Notes under the pieces: model-generated | What the model was told of the DNA's origin: nothing | The model's database searches: none | What the model saw: the letters and a program-made list of their open reading frames with translations, nothing else | Position numbers and translations under genes: made by a program | Assembly: GCF_030247195.1 (NCBI RefSeq) | Contig: NC_080671.1 | Location: forward strand, 201,976,897-202,040,896 | Source of the DNA: Topomyia yanbarensis | Taxonomy: Eukaryota > Arthropoda > Insecta > Diptera > Culicidae | Length of the DNA: 64,000 nucleotides | Direction of reading: 5' to 3' | In this document: piece by piece, positions 12,903-24,197 of the stretch | How positions within the stretch are numbered: position 1 is the stretch's first letter | Layout: every line of letters begins with the position of its first letter

Positions 12903-12974
12903 ATTATAAGGCAAGAAATTACCGAATTAGTGAGGCACCTTGCTTAGTATGGTGAAAATAGGCTCATCACCCTA

Positions 12975-14318
12975 TATGTATTTTAAATTTTCTCAAGAAG
13001 TGAAAAAATTTCGGAGGGGGGATCCCCAGGGCCCGCCCCTGGATCCGCCACTGACCAACACATTAAAATCTTTTCTACGTCGCACTCATGTTTCATCAAT
13101 TCTTATACAATAAATAACGCGTCTGATTGTCTTGAAGTGTGCAGCACTTCGCTTGTCATTGTAGTGCGAATTAAGCAAAATGAACGCAATGTGGATAAAG
13201 ACGAGTTTCGTTATGGTATGGTTTGCATCCATTTATCCGAACCGAAGGTGCGAATCCAGACACTTGTCTGGATCTAAGCACCAAGCCTGGGCCGGGTTCA
13301 GGTCCAGACCTGGTAAGGGGAAAAGGGGATGGGCTAGTTACCGAAAAGACAATAAAATCTTACCTAAAAGTAATAGAAACATACCCGTCGGATTTTGGGT
13401 GTACGAAATAAATGTAAATATATTCTAAACTAAGTATAAAAACCGTGTTTTTATTAATATAACATTCATGATTAGCCCCAAACTCTGGGTCTTATGAAGG
13501 GTTCAAAATTAATTGCATGTTTGTTGTTATTGAAGAGCTATTTCACAAAAAGGAGATTCCCTGAAAACCGGCCGGCTACAAAATATGACCATCAACGATT
13601 CGAACAAAACTTTGCACCTGTATTCGGTCTATGAATCTCCATGATTTTTACAGGCTATTGCAACATTTTTATACAATTACAATTTTTCAAAAGGATTTAT
13701 ATTTTGTGAACAAAAACCTAAAGAGAAAAGAAACATTTTGAATGTGGTTGCATAATGAAGAAAGTATCTGCAAAAAAGGTTTCCTAACAACACATTTTTT
13801 AAATTACTAATTGACAGACGAAACTGTAATTTTATTACATAATAGGATTTTCAATATCGTTTGAAATAAAAATGCATTCAACAAAAATTTTCCAAAGTGC
13901 GATGGTTGTCGAGATATTTGAAATTTTGTTCCAACAAAAACAATTAATTCGTAAGTTATTTGCATTTTTCATAAGTTAATTGCATTTCACCATCATAAAC
14001 TATCAATAATCATATGTTTGTCATTAAAAGACGTAGAAAAACTGTTTTAGTGTATTTGGATCATGGAGAGGCTTTTAATAAATAATTTTCCTAACAAACA
14101 CTGTTAACATGTTGTTATTACTCCTACTATTTGTTATACAATTATTTTTTGAATATGATTATACAGTCTGCTTCCTCATCTCGTACAGATCAGAAGCCAA
14201 AAAACGCTCCGCTTGCGAACAGCATACAAATAAAAATATTACCCGCGCTGTGCCGCTCTAACGTGTACGTGTAACATATAGACACAGGAAAGTTCCGTTG
14301 CACCTAACTGTGAGTGAA
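12975..14318. other. intergenic DNA, no gene recognised
   Basis: AT-rich with short frames only. Two overlapping frames at 13180-13428 have no family resemblance that I can see. The stretch near 13012-13055, with CCCCTGGATCCGCCACTG, looks like the end of some dispersed repeat, but I cannot delimit it. Confidence 0.45.
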
Positions 14319-15232
14319 ATGAGTGCACCACAAAATAAATTTCGCCCGTTACGGGAGAACCCAATCGCGGTTGATTTTTCGAAGACTCGTCTTAGACCTT
14401 CAGTGCGCGAGGTGGAACAGTTGGTCCAGGTGATAATGGAACTTGATCTTACAGAGGTTTCACACGTCCAGCTTCACCACACGTGGCAAGTAGTTCTTAT
14501 AGCGTTCAACTCCTTAGCCGAGGCAGAAAACTTCGTAGCAAAGAACAATATGCAACATGACGTTGAATATGAAAACGTCAAAACCAATATGCTATAATAT
14601 AGCATAGTGATTTCGCATAGGCCTGCTAAGCCAAGACAAGTTTCGGCTTCACTTGTGTCTCATCGGCATAAACAGAACTTCTGCTCGAACGGGACATCAC
14701 GTTTGATCAGTCGTTTGATTGAAACACATAGTGTGTTTTAGTTTTAAGGGATTTGCGTCAAGCCGGCGCTAATCTATTCCGACAATGTGTTAGTGTCGGT
14801 TTCTGATGAGGCGAAGCCGAAACGCAACATAGTATGAGTCAAAACCAAGATTCCCGTGTATATGGACCTCGATCTAACCGAAATAAAACTCCATGATTTG
14901 GCACCTCGTACTAATGCGGATTGTATTAAAAGATTAATGTCGAAGTATGGAGAAGTGAAATCCGTCACAAACGATACTTGGAGAAACTTTTTCTCTGGCA
15001 TACTCAACGGTGTTCGGGTGGTGCGAATGCGGCTGTACCAACCTATACCGTCTTACTTGACTCTCGAAGGCAAATCATCCCAAGGTGTTAACTACATAGA
15101 AAGAACCCTATGCACATACCCTAGGCAGACGGCTACGTGCCAGTTCTGTAACCAAACGGCACACTACGGTAAGCCATGCGCCAAAACAACAATCATCTAC
15201 AAGCACCACTACCAAACAGCCTTCAACATCTG
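14319..15232 (+). pseudogene. ORF1-like RNA-binding protein (zinc-knuckle), split by an insertion
   Basis: A retroelement ORF1-like gene in two blocks, 14319-14587 and 14849-15232, separated by a 250-bp insertion. The first ATG in the aligned frame is 14319; the longer frame from 14298 starts with TTG. Block 1 has the N-terminal half (NPIAVDF, RLRPSVREVEQL). Block 2 resumes with VYMDLDLTEIKLHDL, then a probable RRM-like segment (DTWRNFFSGILNGVRV, IPSYLTLEG) and an intact zinc knuckle CQFCNQTAHYGKPC (15138-15179, CX2CX4HX4C). It is colinear with the ORF1-only element at 60411-61680, where the two blocks are continuous. After the knuckle the frame diverges and stops, but charged, repetitive sequence up to about 15560 suggests a frameshifted tail. 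No endonuclease or reverse transcriptase follows. Nucleic-acid binding is inferred from architecture; the LINE clade is not identified. Confidence 0.75.
14588..14837. mobile_element. 250-bp MITE-like insertion with 11-bp target duplication
   Basis: It interrupts the ORF1-like gene and is flanked by the identical 11-bp repeat GTCAAAACCAA (14577-14587 and 14838-14848). Inside are inverted copies of a GTTTCGGCTTC motif: GTTTCGGCTTCACTTGTG on the left, and the complement of GGCGAAGCCGAAAC with CTGATGAG on the right. Removing the insert and one duplication restores continuity with the related copy at 60566. The long duplication argues against Tc1/mariner and hAT. Mutator-like (9-11 bp) or a retroposed fragment are possibilities. 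Confidence 0.75.
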
Positions 15233-16167
15233 ATACACAACAGACAGCCAGCCTAAAAATGAATTCCGAACAAACAATATTCCACGGAATCTCAAAGCCA
15301 ACAGTTAACGTGCACAGTGAAGAAATAAACCAGAACGAAGACGGCTATCAAAGTCACTCGAAAACACAAAAAGTACCAAAACAACAACGACAATCAGAGC
15401 CAATCTAGCGATGACGATATGGACAAAAACACGAGCGAGGGGGAAGGCAGACAGAATTATCAGCAAGCGGCAGAGGGTACACCCGACCATCGCTCACCAC
15501 CAAGAAAGAAAATCAACACAAGAAGCGGAAACCAGTGCGCCGAAATGATATTCGGTGGTTTATACTTTTTTAAATCTATTTTGAATTAATATTTGAATTT
15601 TTCTGAAATGTATATTATTTTTTCAAAAAAGCGAATGACCCTAATAATAAAAATTATATGATTATAAATATCATTTCAATTAATAATACTTAAAACAAAT
15701 TCGCAAATGTCGTATTTTCGAAATATATTTTAACATTTGTTTTAACAAAAACATTTATATTATTTTATTGCGATCTTTTTATAAGCTATTAGCATTTCTC
15801 CATCGAAAACAATGCGTTATTCAAAATGCCTATGAAATTTTCTGTAATTTTCCCTTTGACATTAATGCGATTTTATAAGCTAATTGAAAGCCACATGAAA
15901 ACAACCAAAAATGATTCAACCAAACAGTCTGATGATGAAACTATATACACTGAAGTCTTTTTATGCGACTGTTTTATGCGGATTTTCCAAGCTATGCTTT
16001 TAATGCAGAATTTCAAAAATATGCAATTCTTTTTATGCAAATTTCGCATATAACCAACTTTCTTCTATTTTTTAGTGCAACAAGCGAACTTTATCGAAAG
16101 ATAGATCCTCGTGAATGCACATAAACTTACAATGTTCCACGAATGTGTTTACTACAAGAAATATATA
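15233..16167. other. remnant ORF1 tail, then AT-rich intergenic DNA
   Basis: 15233-15560 looks like a decayed charged C-terminal tail of the ORF1-like gene, with runs of AAAACACAAAAAGTACC, ACAACAACGACAATC and GATGACGATATGGAC. From 15560 onward I see only AT-rich DNA with no gene. Confidence 0.45.
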
Positions 16168-17420
16168 GGGTAATTTGGGGAGAGATGCCGCACATTTCTT
16201 AAAATCAATCCTGCATCGAAGTTAACCATTCAATATTTGATAAAATCAGTTTTATCAATTGCGACAAGTTTCGAAAATACTGTGAAATGGTTTTTTTTCA
16301 TGAAAAAAAAATTCATCAAATTTCCATGAACATTTTTTAAAAAAAAAGATCATTGCGGGAGGGATGCCGCATGTGCGGGTAAGATGCGGCACTATGCTCA
16401 CAAACTGAAAAATGGTGAACAAAAGTATTTTTAGCTATCATTAATGTTTTTGTGATTAAGGGTCTTCAGCTAAGTTTCATGAAGTTTGATTACACGTATT
16501 AATCGGCCAGCACCTTCATTTTTCTTAAGGGGGTAATACCATTTCTAGAAACATTTTTTGTTCAACATTTCAAAAATATTTAATTTTTGCAACCTTGTGT
16601 AACGGTTTTGTTGGAGTAACTTAATTAAAGGTATTGTTTATTTATATGTTTGTACGAGCGATATATTGGTAGGGGTTCTTTAAAAGCAGTTTTTGGTTTT
16701 TTCTTCCAACAATGTATTTATATAACTTTGGTTTCTTCTTGAAAGATTCATTTTAAAAAGCATCAATTCGTCGAAATTTTCATTTTTATCCCAAGGTTGA
16801 CATCACTACAAATCAATGCGTTTACTAAAATTAGTGCCTGGAACTTTAAAGAATTAACCGAAGTAACTAATACTTAGATACATATCGCCCGTTCAAATAT
16901 ATAAATAAATAGACTCATATTCCTATATGCCACTGTCTTAGGTCCGTTTGGGTTGTGTATATACCTTATTAATGATCTATACCTGACGCAAATGATCATT
17001 TAATGACATTTCGAAGTGAAAAAAAATACATTTTAGCTACGTATCCTCCGCCATCAAGTGCGGCATCTCACCCGCAATTTTGATGCGGCATCTCTCCCAA
17101 TTGTATGGGAGAGATGCCGCACGACGACATTTTCCACTGAAATTATGGATGACCGTGCTCATGATCAGAATGCCTTCTAAAAGGTCCCAGCTACTCAACC
17201 GATACATGATTTACCAAAAAAATCGAACAATTTAAAAAAACGAAATTTTAATGTGGTACTGAAAAACTTTCGACACTCCGTGATGCAACTGGACGCACAT
17301 AATCATTAATAAAAATTTTGTAAGCTAATAATAAGATGTAAAATCTCCAGTGTTGTAATTCTTCAAAAGACAAACTCACAATATCATATTACCGTATAAA
17401 AGGCATCTCTCCCTAGTGGT
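16168..17420. repeat. Inverted-repeat element rich in GAGATGCCGCAC motifs
   Basis: The left part begins GGGTAATTTGGGGAGAGATGCC and the right part ends with the complement, GGCATCTCTCCCTA, about 1.25 kb away. The motif GAGATGCCGCA, in either orientation, recurs near 16183, 16368, 16382, 17058, 17084 and 17109. At 17084-17121 a perfect 16-bp inverted repeat with a 6-nt loop forms a strong hairpin. There is no coding potential. Probably a decayed TIR transposon, but its TSD is not clear. Confidence 0.5.
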
Positions 17421-18223
17421 CTCATTAATTGATTGATGAGGTGATTTTTTAATAATATATTTATGTTAATCGATTCTTCATCCAAAATTTGCACAATTAC
17501 TAAGGGTCATAGAAGAAATCATTAGAGCCTGGTGGAGCTAATAGTCAAAAATTGGACCAGTCTAATGCACATGCTCAAACAAAATACATAAATTGTTCAT
17601 GTTTTTATTTTAGATTTATAATTACTAGATTTTGGGTTAAGGATGCGGGGATTCTAGATCTCAGTGAAAATAAAAACAGTAACTTGATCGTGATGAAATG
17701 TTTTCATAATTCCAGTACATATAACTCACTATTCTTCCAAATACTTTAAATTTTCAAATAATGTTACCATTAGCATGAACTTAAAGAGCGTTTTACAAAA
17801 TTTTCTCAGAAATGTGAGGCGTAATAAATTTTAGTATGCACGATTCTAGCGCATCTAGTGTTTTTCAAAGTAATAAATATGTTGAACATTTTATTATTAT
17901 TTTAGGGCATGTTGTGTATCGATATAAGCACTCTCACTAACTCGTTCGATGGAAGAAATCATTCATTCATCATGGTGCGCACCTCATCTTTCTAAGCTTA
18001 ATTTGTAAAAGCGTAACCATTGGGAATACCCACTACTTTGATTTGGATTTCAAAAGCTTGCATAGGTATTAAGTAATAGAAGAATTCGCTATCAAGTTGT
18101 CTTCGACATATTTTTTGTTTCGTTAATTATGATTTTAAGATACAAAGGTTAGAAATTTAATTTACATAGAATTTTCAAAGAAACTCATCAAATTATTCGC
18201 TCTTAGCAACCAACAAATAACGG

Positions 18224-18440
18224 TAGGGGAGACCTGGGTTGGTTGACCGAGTTTTGCTTTTGGAATTTCTGTACTCATTCTGGTTAGACATTTTGATAAA
18301 CATTTTGCGCTATCATAAAGATACAACCCATTAGCACAGATGTGAACTCTTTCATTCATAAACAAAAATCAGGGAAAGAGTTATTAACAATCAAATGCGG
18401 AGTGAAAAATTGGTCAACCAACCCCAGGACTTAGGGTAGG
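18224..18440. repeat. Small inverted-repeat (MITE-like) element, GGTTGGTTGACC ends
   Basis: GACCTGGGTTGGTTGACC (18231-18248) and its complement GGTCAACCAACCCCAGG (18412-18428) flank about 165 bp of AT-rich DNA. Outside the arms, GGTAGGGGA and TTAGGGTAGG may be further terminus. No duplication was resolved. Confidence 0.45.
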
Positions 18441-19345
18441 TTGGCCTAATTTGGTAAAATAAGTGAAACACATCAATTGCATCAGTAAAAACCTGTTTTA
18501 ATCCACCTAGAGGGGCAATTGTGCCTTTCTCATTTCTCAAAAAATTTGATTTAATAGCTGGTTCGTACAATATAACATTATGGAAATGTCTCATTCTTAT
18601 TACCTTTGGTAAGTATATATAAGAGCACCTTTTTGCATTCATCGCGGTATCGGTTTTAATCGGAGTTTTCTATGTGATCGCACTCCACAACCCGTAACTC
18701 CGGAGCCGGAAGTCGGATGGAGGTGGAATTTAATATCAGTTTCCGGGGACGCAACATGTTTCATTTGAGACTAAGTTGATCAAATCGGCCATTTTCGAGA
18801 AACCAATATAACCGTTATTCTGAATTTGGATGCTTCCGGATCCGTCGATGGTGGCCAGTGTGGCCAAAGAGACTTTGAATGACTGTTGGTGATCTAGATC
18901 TACAAATTCAACAGTTGTGTTTACATTTTGGAAAAAAAATACCTTTTTACATTCATCGCAGAATTCGTTAGAATCAGGATTTGCAGCGTGATCGTACGTA
19001 TCACCTTGTAATTCAGGAACCAGATCTCGGATCCACACAAAATTCAACAGCAGCTGATGGACCTTTCATTTAAAATCAAGTTTGCCAAAATCGGTTCAGA
19101 AAATTCCGAGAAACCGATGTGGACAAATCAACAAATGTTGTTTTGTAACCATACTCTTCAACTCGTAATCCGGAACAAGATGTCGGCTGAAAATGAAATT
19201 CAATAGCAACCTATGAGAATATTATACCTTTCATTTGAATCTTAGTTTGTAAAAATCGGTTCAGCCATCTCCGAGAAACCGATGTGGACATTTTGTTAAC
19301 AAATCCTCACATACACACACATACATACATACATACATACATACA

Positions 19346-20045
19346 GGGGGCAGCAGGGACAGGAAGGACAGGAGTCTAGGGGCCTAACGAACCCCCCCCC
19401 CCACAGCCCTACTGCGAGTTGGGGAGTTTTGCTAGGATATGGTGGGGCTAAGATTGGGCTCTTCTAAACCTCTAAAAAAGCCATAACTCCGAAAGCAGCT
19501 CCGACGAAGCGAGTCTGTGCCGCTTCTGCTAAGATCCTAAGATTCCATTAATCTAAGATCTGGGCAATAAAAGCACTCTAGCCCAACCGGAGTGCCAACC
19601 GGCACATCAGGATCGACGCCAGTAACATCTTGATTATGGTATACTAGCCATGGCGAACGGCAACGGACAGGACACGGATGACGAAAAGGATGGCGACTTC
19701 GGGCTAACAGGCGTGCTGTTCTACTCCCTGAGTAAGGAAGGATGACACCGACTTGAAATGGCGAGTAGGCTAACAGCATGGCTGCCTCCGTTCCAACAAA
19801 ACCCTGGCAGGTCTCCGGGTACGTTCGAAACTCGCCACCATTTGGTTGGTGGTACTAGGTTCGGTTGAAGCATTCCCGATTTACGCCGATCCGGCTCTGA
19901 ACACTACTCCCCATGAGAGATGGTGTCAACCCTTGCATGACCTCACTGCTGCTTTTCGGCAGCATAGATAATCATGGGATCGCGAGAAACGACTATGTGC
20001 AGCGAGTGGAGATAGCGGCCCGGAGTTGGGACCCAATAAAATAAA
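19346..20045 (+). other. 5' UTR of family 1 LINE
   Basis: About 700 nt between the CATA junction and the ORF1 ATG. It starts with a G-rich run, followed by AGGACAGGAGTC and a C11-12 tract near 19390. I see no clear promoter motif. R1-clade elements outside rDNA are expected to carry an internal promoter here, but that is inference. Confidence 0.6.
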
Positions 20046-21407
20046 ATGGAGAAACAACAAGCAATTGATATAAATGGAGCAGGCACGGCAAATCCGTTTG
20101 CCAGAGGTGGGTTGGTGAGGTCACCACCACCAATAGTAGCTGAAGTCACCCAGCAAGAGCAGGAGGAGGGTAAGCCGAAGCAACAGCAACAGCAGCAACA
20201 AAAACAGCCGGAGCAGAGCGGAATGAGCTACACCCCACAAACGCCAAAGGTAGTGGTAGCGAGGCACTTGGTGGAGGAGCTCCACAAGTTCGTGGACATG
20301 AGAAACAATGTCCACAAAGACATTAAGGAGATGGTCATCAAAATCCGGAAGGCGCTACTGTCTGCCGTGAAAGAGTACGATACGGCAACGCAGAGGGCAG
20401 ATTCAGCTGAGCGAGCATCCGCGTCGGCTAAGGCCACTATCCTCCTAGCCCCTCCGAAACAGGGTAAGGAGAGGCAGATTGGAGTGGAGAACACGCCAGT
20501 TCCCATTACTCCAAAGAGGACAAGATCCTCGCCAGGAGACGAAAGACCAGGCGGGTCAAAGAGGCAGACGCTCGAGGATGCTGTTGCTGCCGAAGAAAAG
20601 GACGCCACCTTACCGGGTGAAAGCTGGAGCACCGTTGTAGGTCGGAAGGAGAAACGCGGGAAACAGCAAAAAAAGGAGGAGCGAAAAGGGGAGCAGAAGA
20701 GGAAATCAGAACCCTCAGCTCGTCAGAAGGCGCCTAAGGGAGAAGCCGTGCTCGTCAAAGCAAATGACGAGACTACGTACGCAGCACTGCTCAAAAAGGT
20801 CAGAGAGGACCCGGAGCTGAAAGATTTGGGGGAAAACGTGTTAAGAGTCAGGCGTACCCAAAAAAATGAGATGCTCCTCGAGCTTAAGAAGAATACTACG
20901 ACTAGTAGCTCTGCCTTGCAGGAGACTATAACTAAATCAATGGGCGGAAAGGCAGAAGTTAAAGCCTTAAGCCCGGAGATGGTAATCGTGTGCAAAGACC
21001 TCGACGAAATAACGACGGAAGACGAGCTGAGAGGTGCTATGAAGCAGCAGTGCAAACTGGGCGAGGTGCACATGACGATCCGGTTAAGGAATGAGAGCGA
21101 TGATACGTTTACCGGTAACCGCTGCAGACAAGGCACTGGAGGTAGGTAAGGTTACAGTTGGATGGTCGAGATGCCTACTGAGAGCCGCCCAACGAGTAAA
21201 CAAACAAGCAGAGAAATGCTTCAAATGTTTAGGCTTTGGACATTTAGCAGGGGCCTGCAAAGGCCCGGACAGATCCGGGATGTGCTGGAAATGCGGAGAG
21301 ACGGGCCATCTTGCGAGAGACTGCACGCAGAGGCCGAAGTGCTTGCTTTGCACCCCAGCGGAAGGAAACGACTAGCGTACAAGAAGGCGACTGCAGGCCA
21401 ACGGTGA
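20046..21407 (+). pseudogene. Family 1 ORF1 (gag-like, zinc-knuckle), frameshifted
   Basis: Nucleic-acid-binding ORF1 protein of an R1-clade LINE. It starts at a true ATG. The N-terminus contains NPFARGGLVRSPP, shared with family 2. Then come a glutamine-rich stretch, a probable coiled coil (LVEELHKFVDMRNNVHKDIK), a basic KKEERKGEQKRK region, and an RRM-like segment (LGENVLRVRRTQKNEMLLEL). The frame breaks near 21105-21115. The neighbouring frame continues with two intact knuckles, CFKCLGFGHLAGAC (21217-21258) and CWKCGETGHLARDC (21283-21324). A third knuckle, CLLC, is interrupted by a stop at 21373-21375. A further shift leads to the ancestral stop TGA at 21405-21407, which overlaps the ORF2 ATG. 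At least two frameshifts; not functional. Confidence 0.85.
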
Positions 21408-23028
21408 TGGAGATGACCCAGATAAACCTGAATCACTGTGATACCACAGCAACTGTTGTGGCAGTCTACGACAGAAACTATGTGCGATGTCGCTTTGATC
21501 GCAGAGCCTTATCAAGTCCCCCCTAATAACGGTAACTGGGTGGCGGATAGATCAGGAACCGCAGCGATACAAGTAATGGGAAGATTCCCTATCCAAGAAG
21601 TGGTAGAACGTTCCTACGAGGGTTTCGTGATAGCCAAAATCAACGGCATCTTCGTATGTAGCTGTTACGCTCCCCCAAAGTGGACAGTAGAGCAGTTCAG
21701 CCTAATGCTGGAGCAGTTAACCGAGCAGTTGATCGATCGGAAGCCGGTAGTCATTGGTGGTGACTTCAACGCCTGGGCTGTGGAATGGGGCAGTAGAGTA
21801 ACCAACACAAGAGGGTGTATCCTGCAGGAAGCTCTAGCGAAGTTAGACGTACGATTGTGCAATGAAGGCTCTGTTAGTACATTTCGGAGAAACGGGAGGG
21901 AGTCTATCATAGACGTCACACTCTGTAGTCCCTCATTGACGGCGAACATGTATTGGAGAGTATGCGAAACGTATACGCATAGTGACCACCAGGAGATTCG
22001 CTACCGTATCGGTCAACGGAACCCCGCGGCAGTACAGAGAAGGATGACCGGCGAACGAAAGTGGAAGACGAAAGCCTTCAACAAAGACCTCTTTGTTGAG
22101 GCACTTCGGCCGAACGGCGAGACCGAGAACGTGGATGCGGCTGACCTAACAAGAAGGATTGTGGCGGCTTGTGACAACAATCGACGACCGGTTGAGCTTC
22201 AACAACCACGTTGATTACGCCTGTGAAAAGTCGGCGAAGGCAACGAACGCAATAGCGAGAATCATGCCAAACGTCGGCGGTCCGAGAAGCAGCACGAGAC
22301 GTCTGCTATCTACTGTTTCGTCATCGATACTCCGATATGGGGTCCCTGCCTAGAGTGCTGCGCTGAAAACCAAGCGGAACCATGAAAAGCTAAACAGGAC
22401 ATTCCGACTGATGGCCGCACGAGTCGCGAGTGCCTACAGAACAATATCGTCGGAGGCAGTATGCGTTATCGCCGGGATGATCCCCATCTGCATTACCCTG
22501 GCGGAGGACGTGGAATACTATCAGCGGAGAAATGCACGTAACGCTAGGAGACAGGTTCGAGCGGACTCGTTGGCTAAATGGCAACAGGAGTGGGACAACG
22601 CGGAGAAAGGAAGGTGGACCCACCGACTCATCCCAAATGTATCGGCCTGGGTACATAGGAAGCATGGAGAGGTGAACTTCCATTTGACGCAGTTTTTGTC
22701 CGGGCACGGATGCTTCCGGAAGTATTTGCATCGGTTTGGACATGCTTCGTCACCCCTTTGCTCGGGTTGTGCGACCGTGCAGGAGACACCGGAACACGTG
22801 GTCTTCGAATGCCCTAGATTCGAAGAAGTTCGTAGGGGTATACCTGGTATGACAGTGGACAATATCGTCGAAGAGATGTGCCGTGACGAACATACCTGGG
22901 ACGCTGTCAACAGAATGGTCTCGAGCATACTCTCCGAGTTGCAGAGGAAGTGGCGTAGAGACCAACAAGAAACCGCAAATCGGGTTTCGAGAGAAATTCC
23001 GCCGCCGGGGAACTCTCCAACTGTGTAG
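21407..23028 (+). pseudogene. Family 1 ORF2: endonuclease and CCHC kept, reverse transcriptase deleted
   Basis: It begins with the ATG overlapping the ORF1 stop (TGATG, 21405-21409) and reads MEMTQINLNHC. A frameshift near 21440 moves into the frame with QQLLWQS, CYAPPKW, GGDFNAWAVEWGS (APE endonuclease) and SDHQEIRYRI. Near 22171-22178 the sequence jumps from the endonuclease end (RRIVAACD) to DDRLSFNNHVDYAC, which in family 2 lies about 1.38 kb further on, so the whole reverse transcriptase domain is absent. A TGG-to-TAG change at 22351-22353 adds a stop. The remaining frame keeps WTHRLIP, FHLTQFLSGHGCFRKYLHRF and the C-terminal knuckle CSGCATVQETPEHVVFEC. It cannot encode an active polyprotein. 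Confidence 0.85.
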
Positions 23029-23860
23029 ACTAGGTCCACCGCCGGGGACCAGTTGAGTAGTGCGTGATGTAGCACCGAGTTGGGTCGTCGGGGCGCCTGG
23101 GAACCGGACGTCAAGCTTCACCGGAATCGCTGAACCGACCTCGACATCCTTCCGGGTAGCTCGTGAGTAGGCTATATCCACCGCCGGGGATTGGACCGAG
23201 TAGACCGCGTCGCAGAGCTAGCAGTGGGTCGTTGGGGCGCCGGTGAACCGGAAGTTACGCTCCAACCGGAATCGCCGCATAGACCTCAGCACCTACTGTA
23301 TGGCCCGTTGAGTAGGCTAGATCCACCGCCGGGGACTAGATCGAGTAGATCGGGACGACGCGGAGAGTTAAATGGCCCACAAAAACGAACATCGGAATCA
23401 GGAGAAATCTACCGCTCGGTTGCAGGAGAATGGGCTAGATCCATTGTTGGGGACTAGACTGAGTAGCTCGCGAACAAGTGAGGGCGGGAACTGAACGGCT
23501 CATCGGGAAAGTAGAGCGAAACGGAACGAGAGGAAGCCAAAGGGCTCATGAAATTATGGTGCTAAAACAAAAGAAGAATCGGTACCGGGGGAGCCTCCTT
23601 CGCCGGGGAACTCTCCGTCGGCATAAACTAGATCCACCGCCGGGGACTAGACTGAGTAGACCGCGACGAAATACCACCAGTCGCAGGTCGTCGGAGCATC
23701 AGCGAACCGGACGCTCTGCTCCACCGGAATCGCCGAACTGACCTCGACATCTGGTTGGTTGGCTCGGTTTCGGGAGAACTTCTCTCGCCGGGGAATTCTC
23801 CGTCGGAGTAGGCTAGGTCCATCGTCAGGGACTAGACCGAGTATTTCGCGAACAAGTCTG
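23029..23860 (+). repeat. Tandem repeats in family 1 3' UTR
   Basis: Six degenerate units, each centred on GATCCACCGCCGGGGACTAG then CGAGTAG, start near 23032, 23178, 23321, 23439, 23630 and 23817, spaced about 120-190 bp. Between them recur GGTCGTCGGGGC, GAACCGGA and CACCGGAATCGCCG. One diverged unit is also seen on the minus strand near 44045, supporting a family-1-like origin for that relic. Confidence 0.75.
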
Positions 23861-24159
23861 GTGCTCAAAGAGTAAACGGTGTTGAATGGTGCGAGAAGGG
23901 AGTTGCGGTGCTAACCGGCACAAGCGAGCCGAAGGGCTCGGTGAATTAGACAGTCAGAAGTTTGCCGCTCAGACTGTACCCGTAGGGGAGGAGTACTAAG
24001 CCTCGACTCACAGCCAGCTTTCCGACTGCCATGCAGAGCTTGCCAGTCTGTGTGGATGGTAGAGAATTGGTGGTGTGTAGAGGAGTGGGGCTGTAACCCT
24101 ACGGAAGAAACGAACTAGTAAGTAGTTGAATTAGAGTGTGTGCTATGCACATAAAAACC

Positions 24160-24197
24160 CCTCCCCGAAGTAATGCCGTAAGGAAGTGCCGGGGAGG
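24160..24197 (+). other. 3' UTR hairpin, family 1, long copy
   Basis: CCTCCCCG (24160-24167) pairs perfectly with CGGGGAGG (24190-24197). The inner CC/GG closes a GTAA (GNRA) tetraloop at 24178-24181. The asymmetric internal loop carries AAGTAAT on the 5' side and AAGTG on the 3' side. The same layout occurs in family 2. Confidence 0.75.

Larger units (their letters stand above)
10495..12974. mobile_element. Outer TIR element split by a hAT insertion
   Basis: The left end TAGGGTGATGAGCCTATTT (from 10495) and the right end AAATAGGCTCATCACCCTA (to 12974) are perfect inverted complements. If the terminal TA on each side is the duplication, the element is 10497-12972. Removing the hAT insertion 10754-12902 and its duplication leaves only about 0.3 kb, a typical MITE size. 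TATCACCCTA motifs recur inside. No transposase. Confidence 0.7.
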
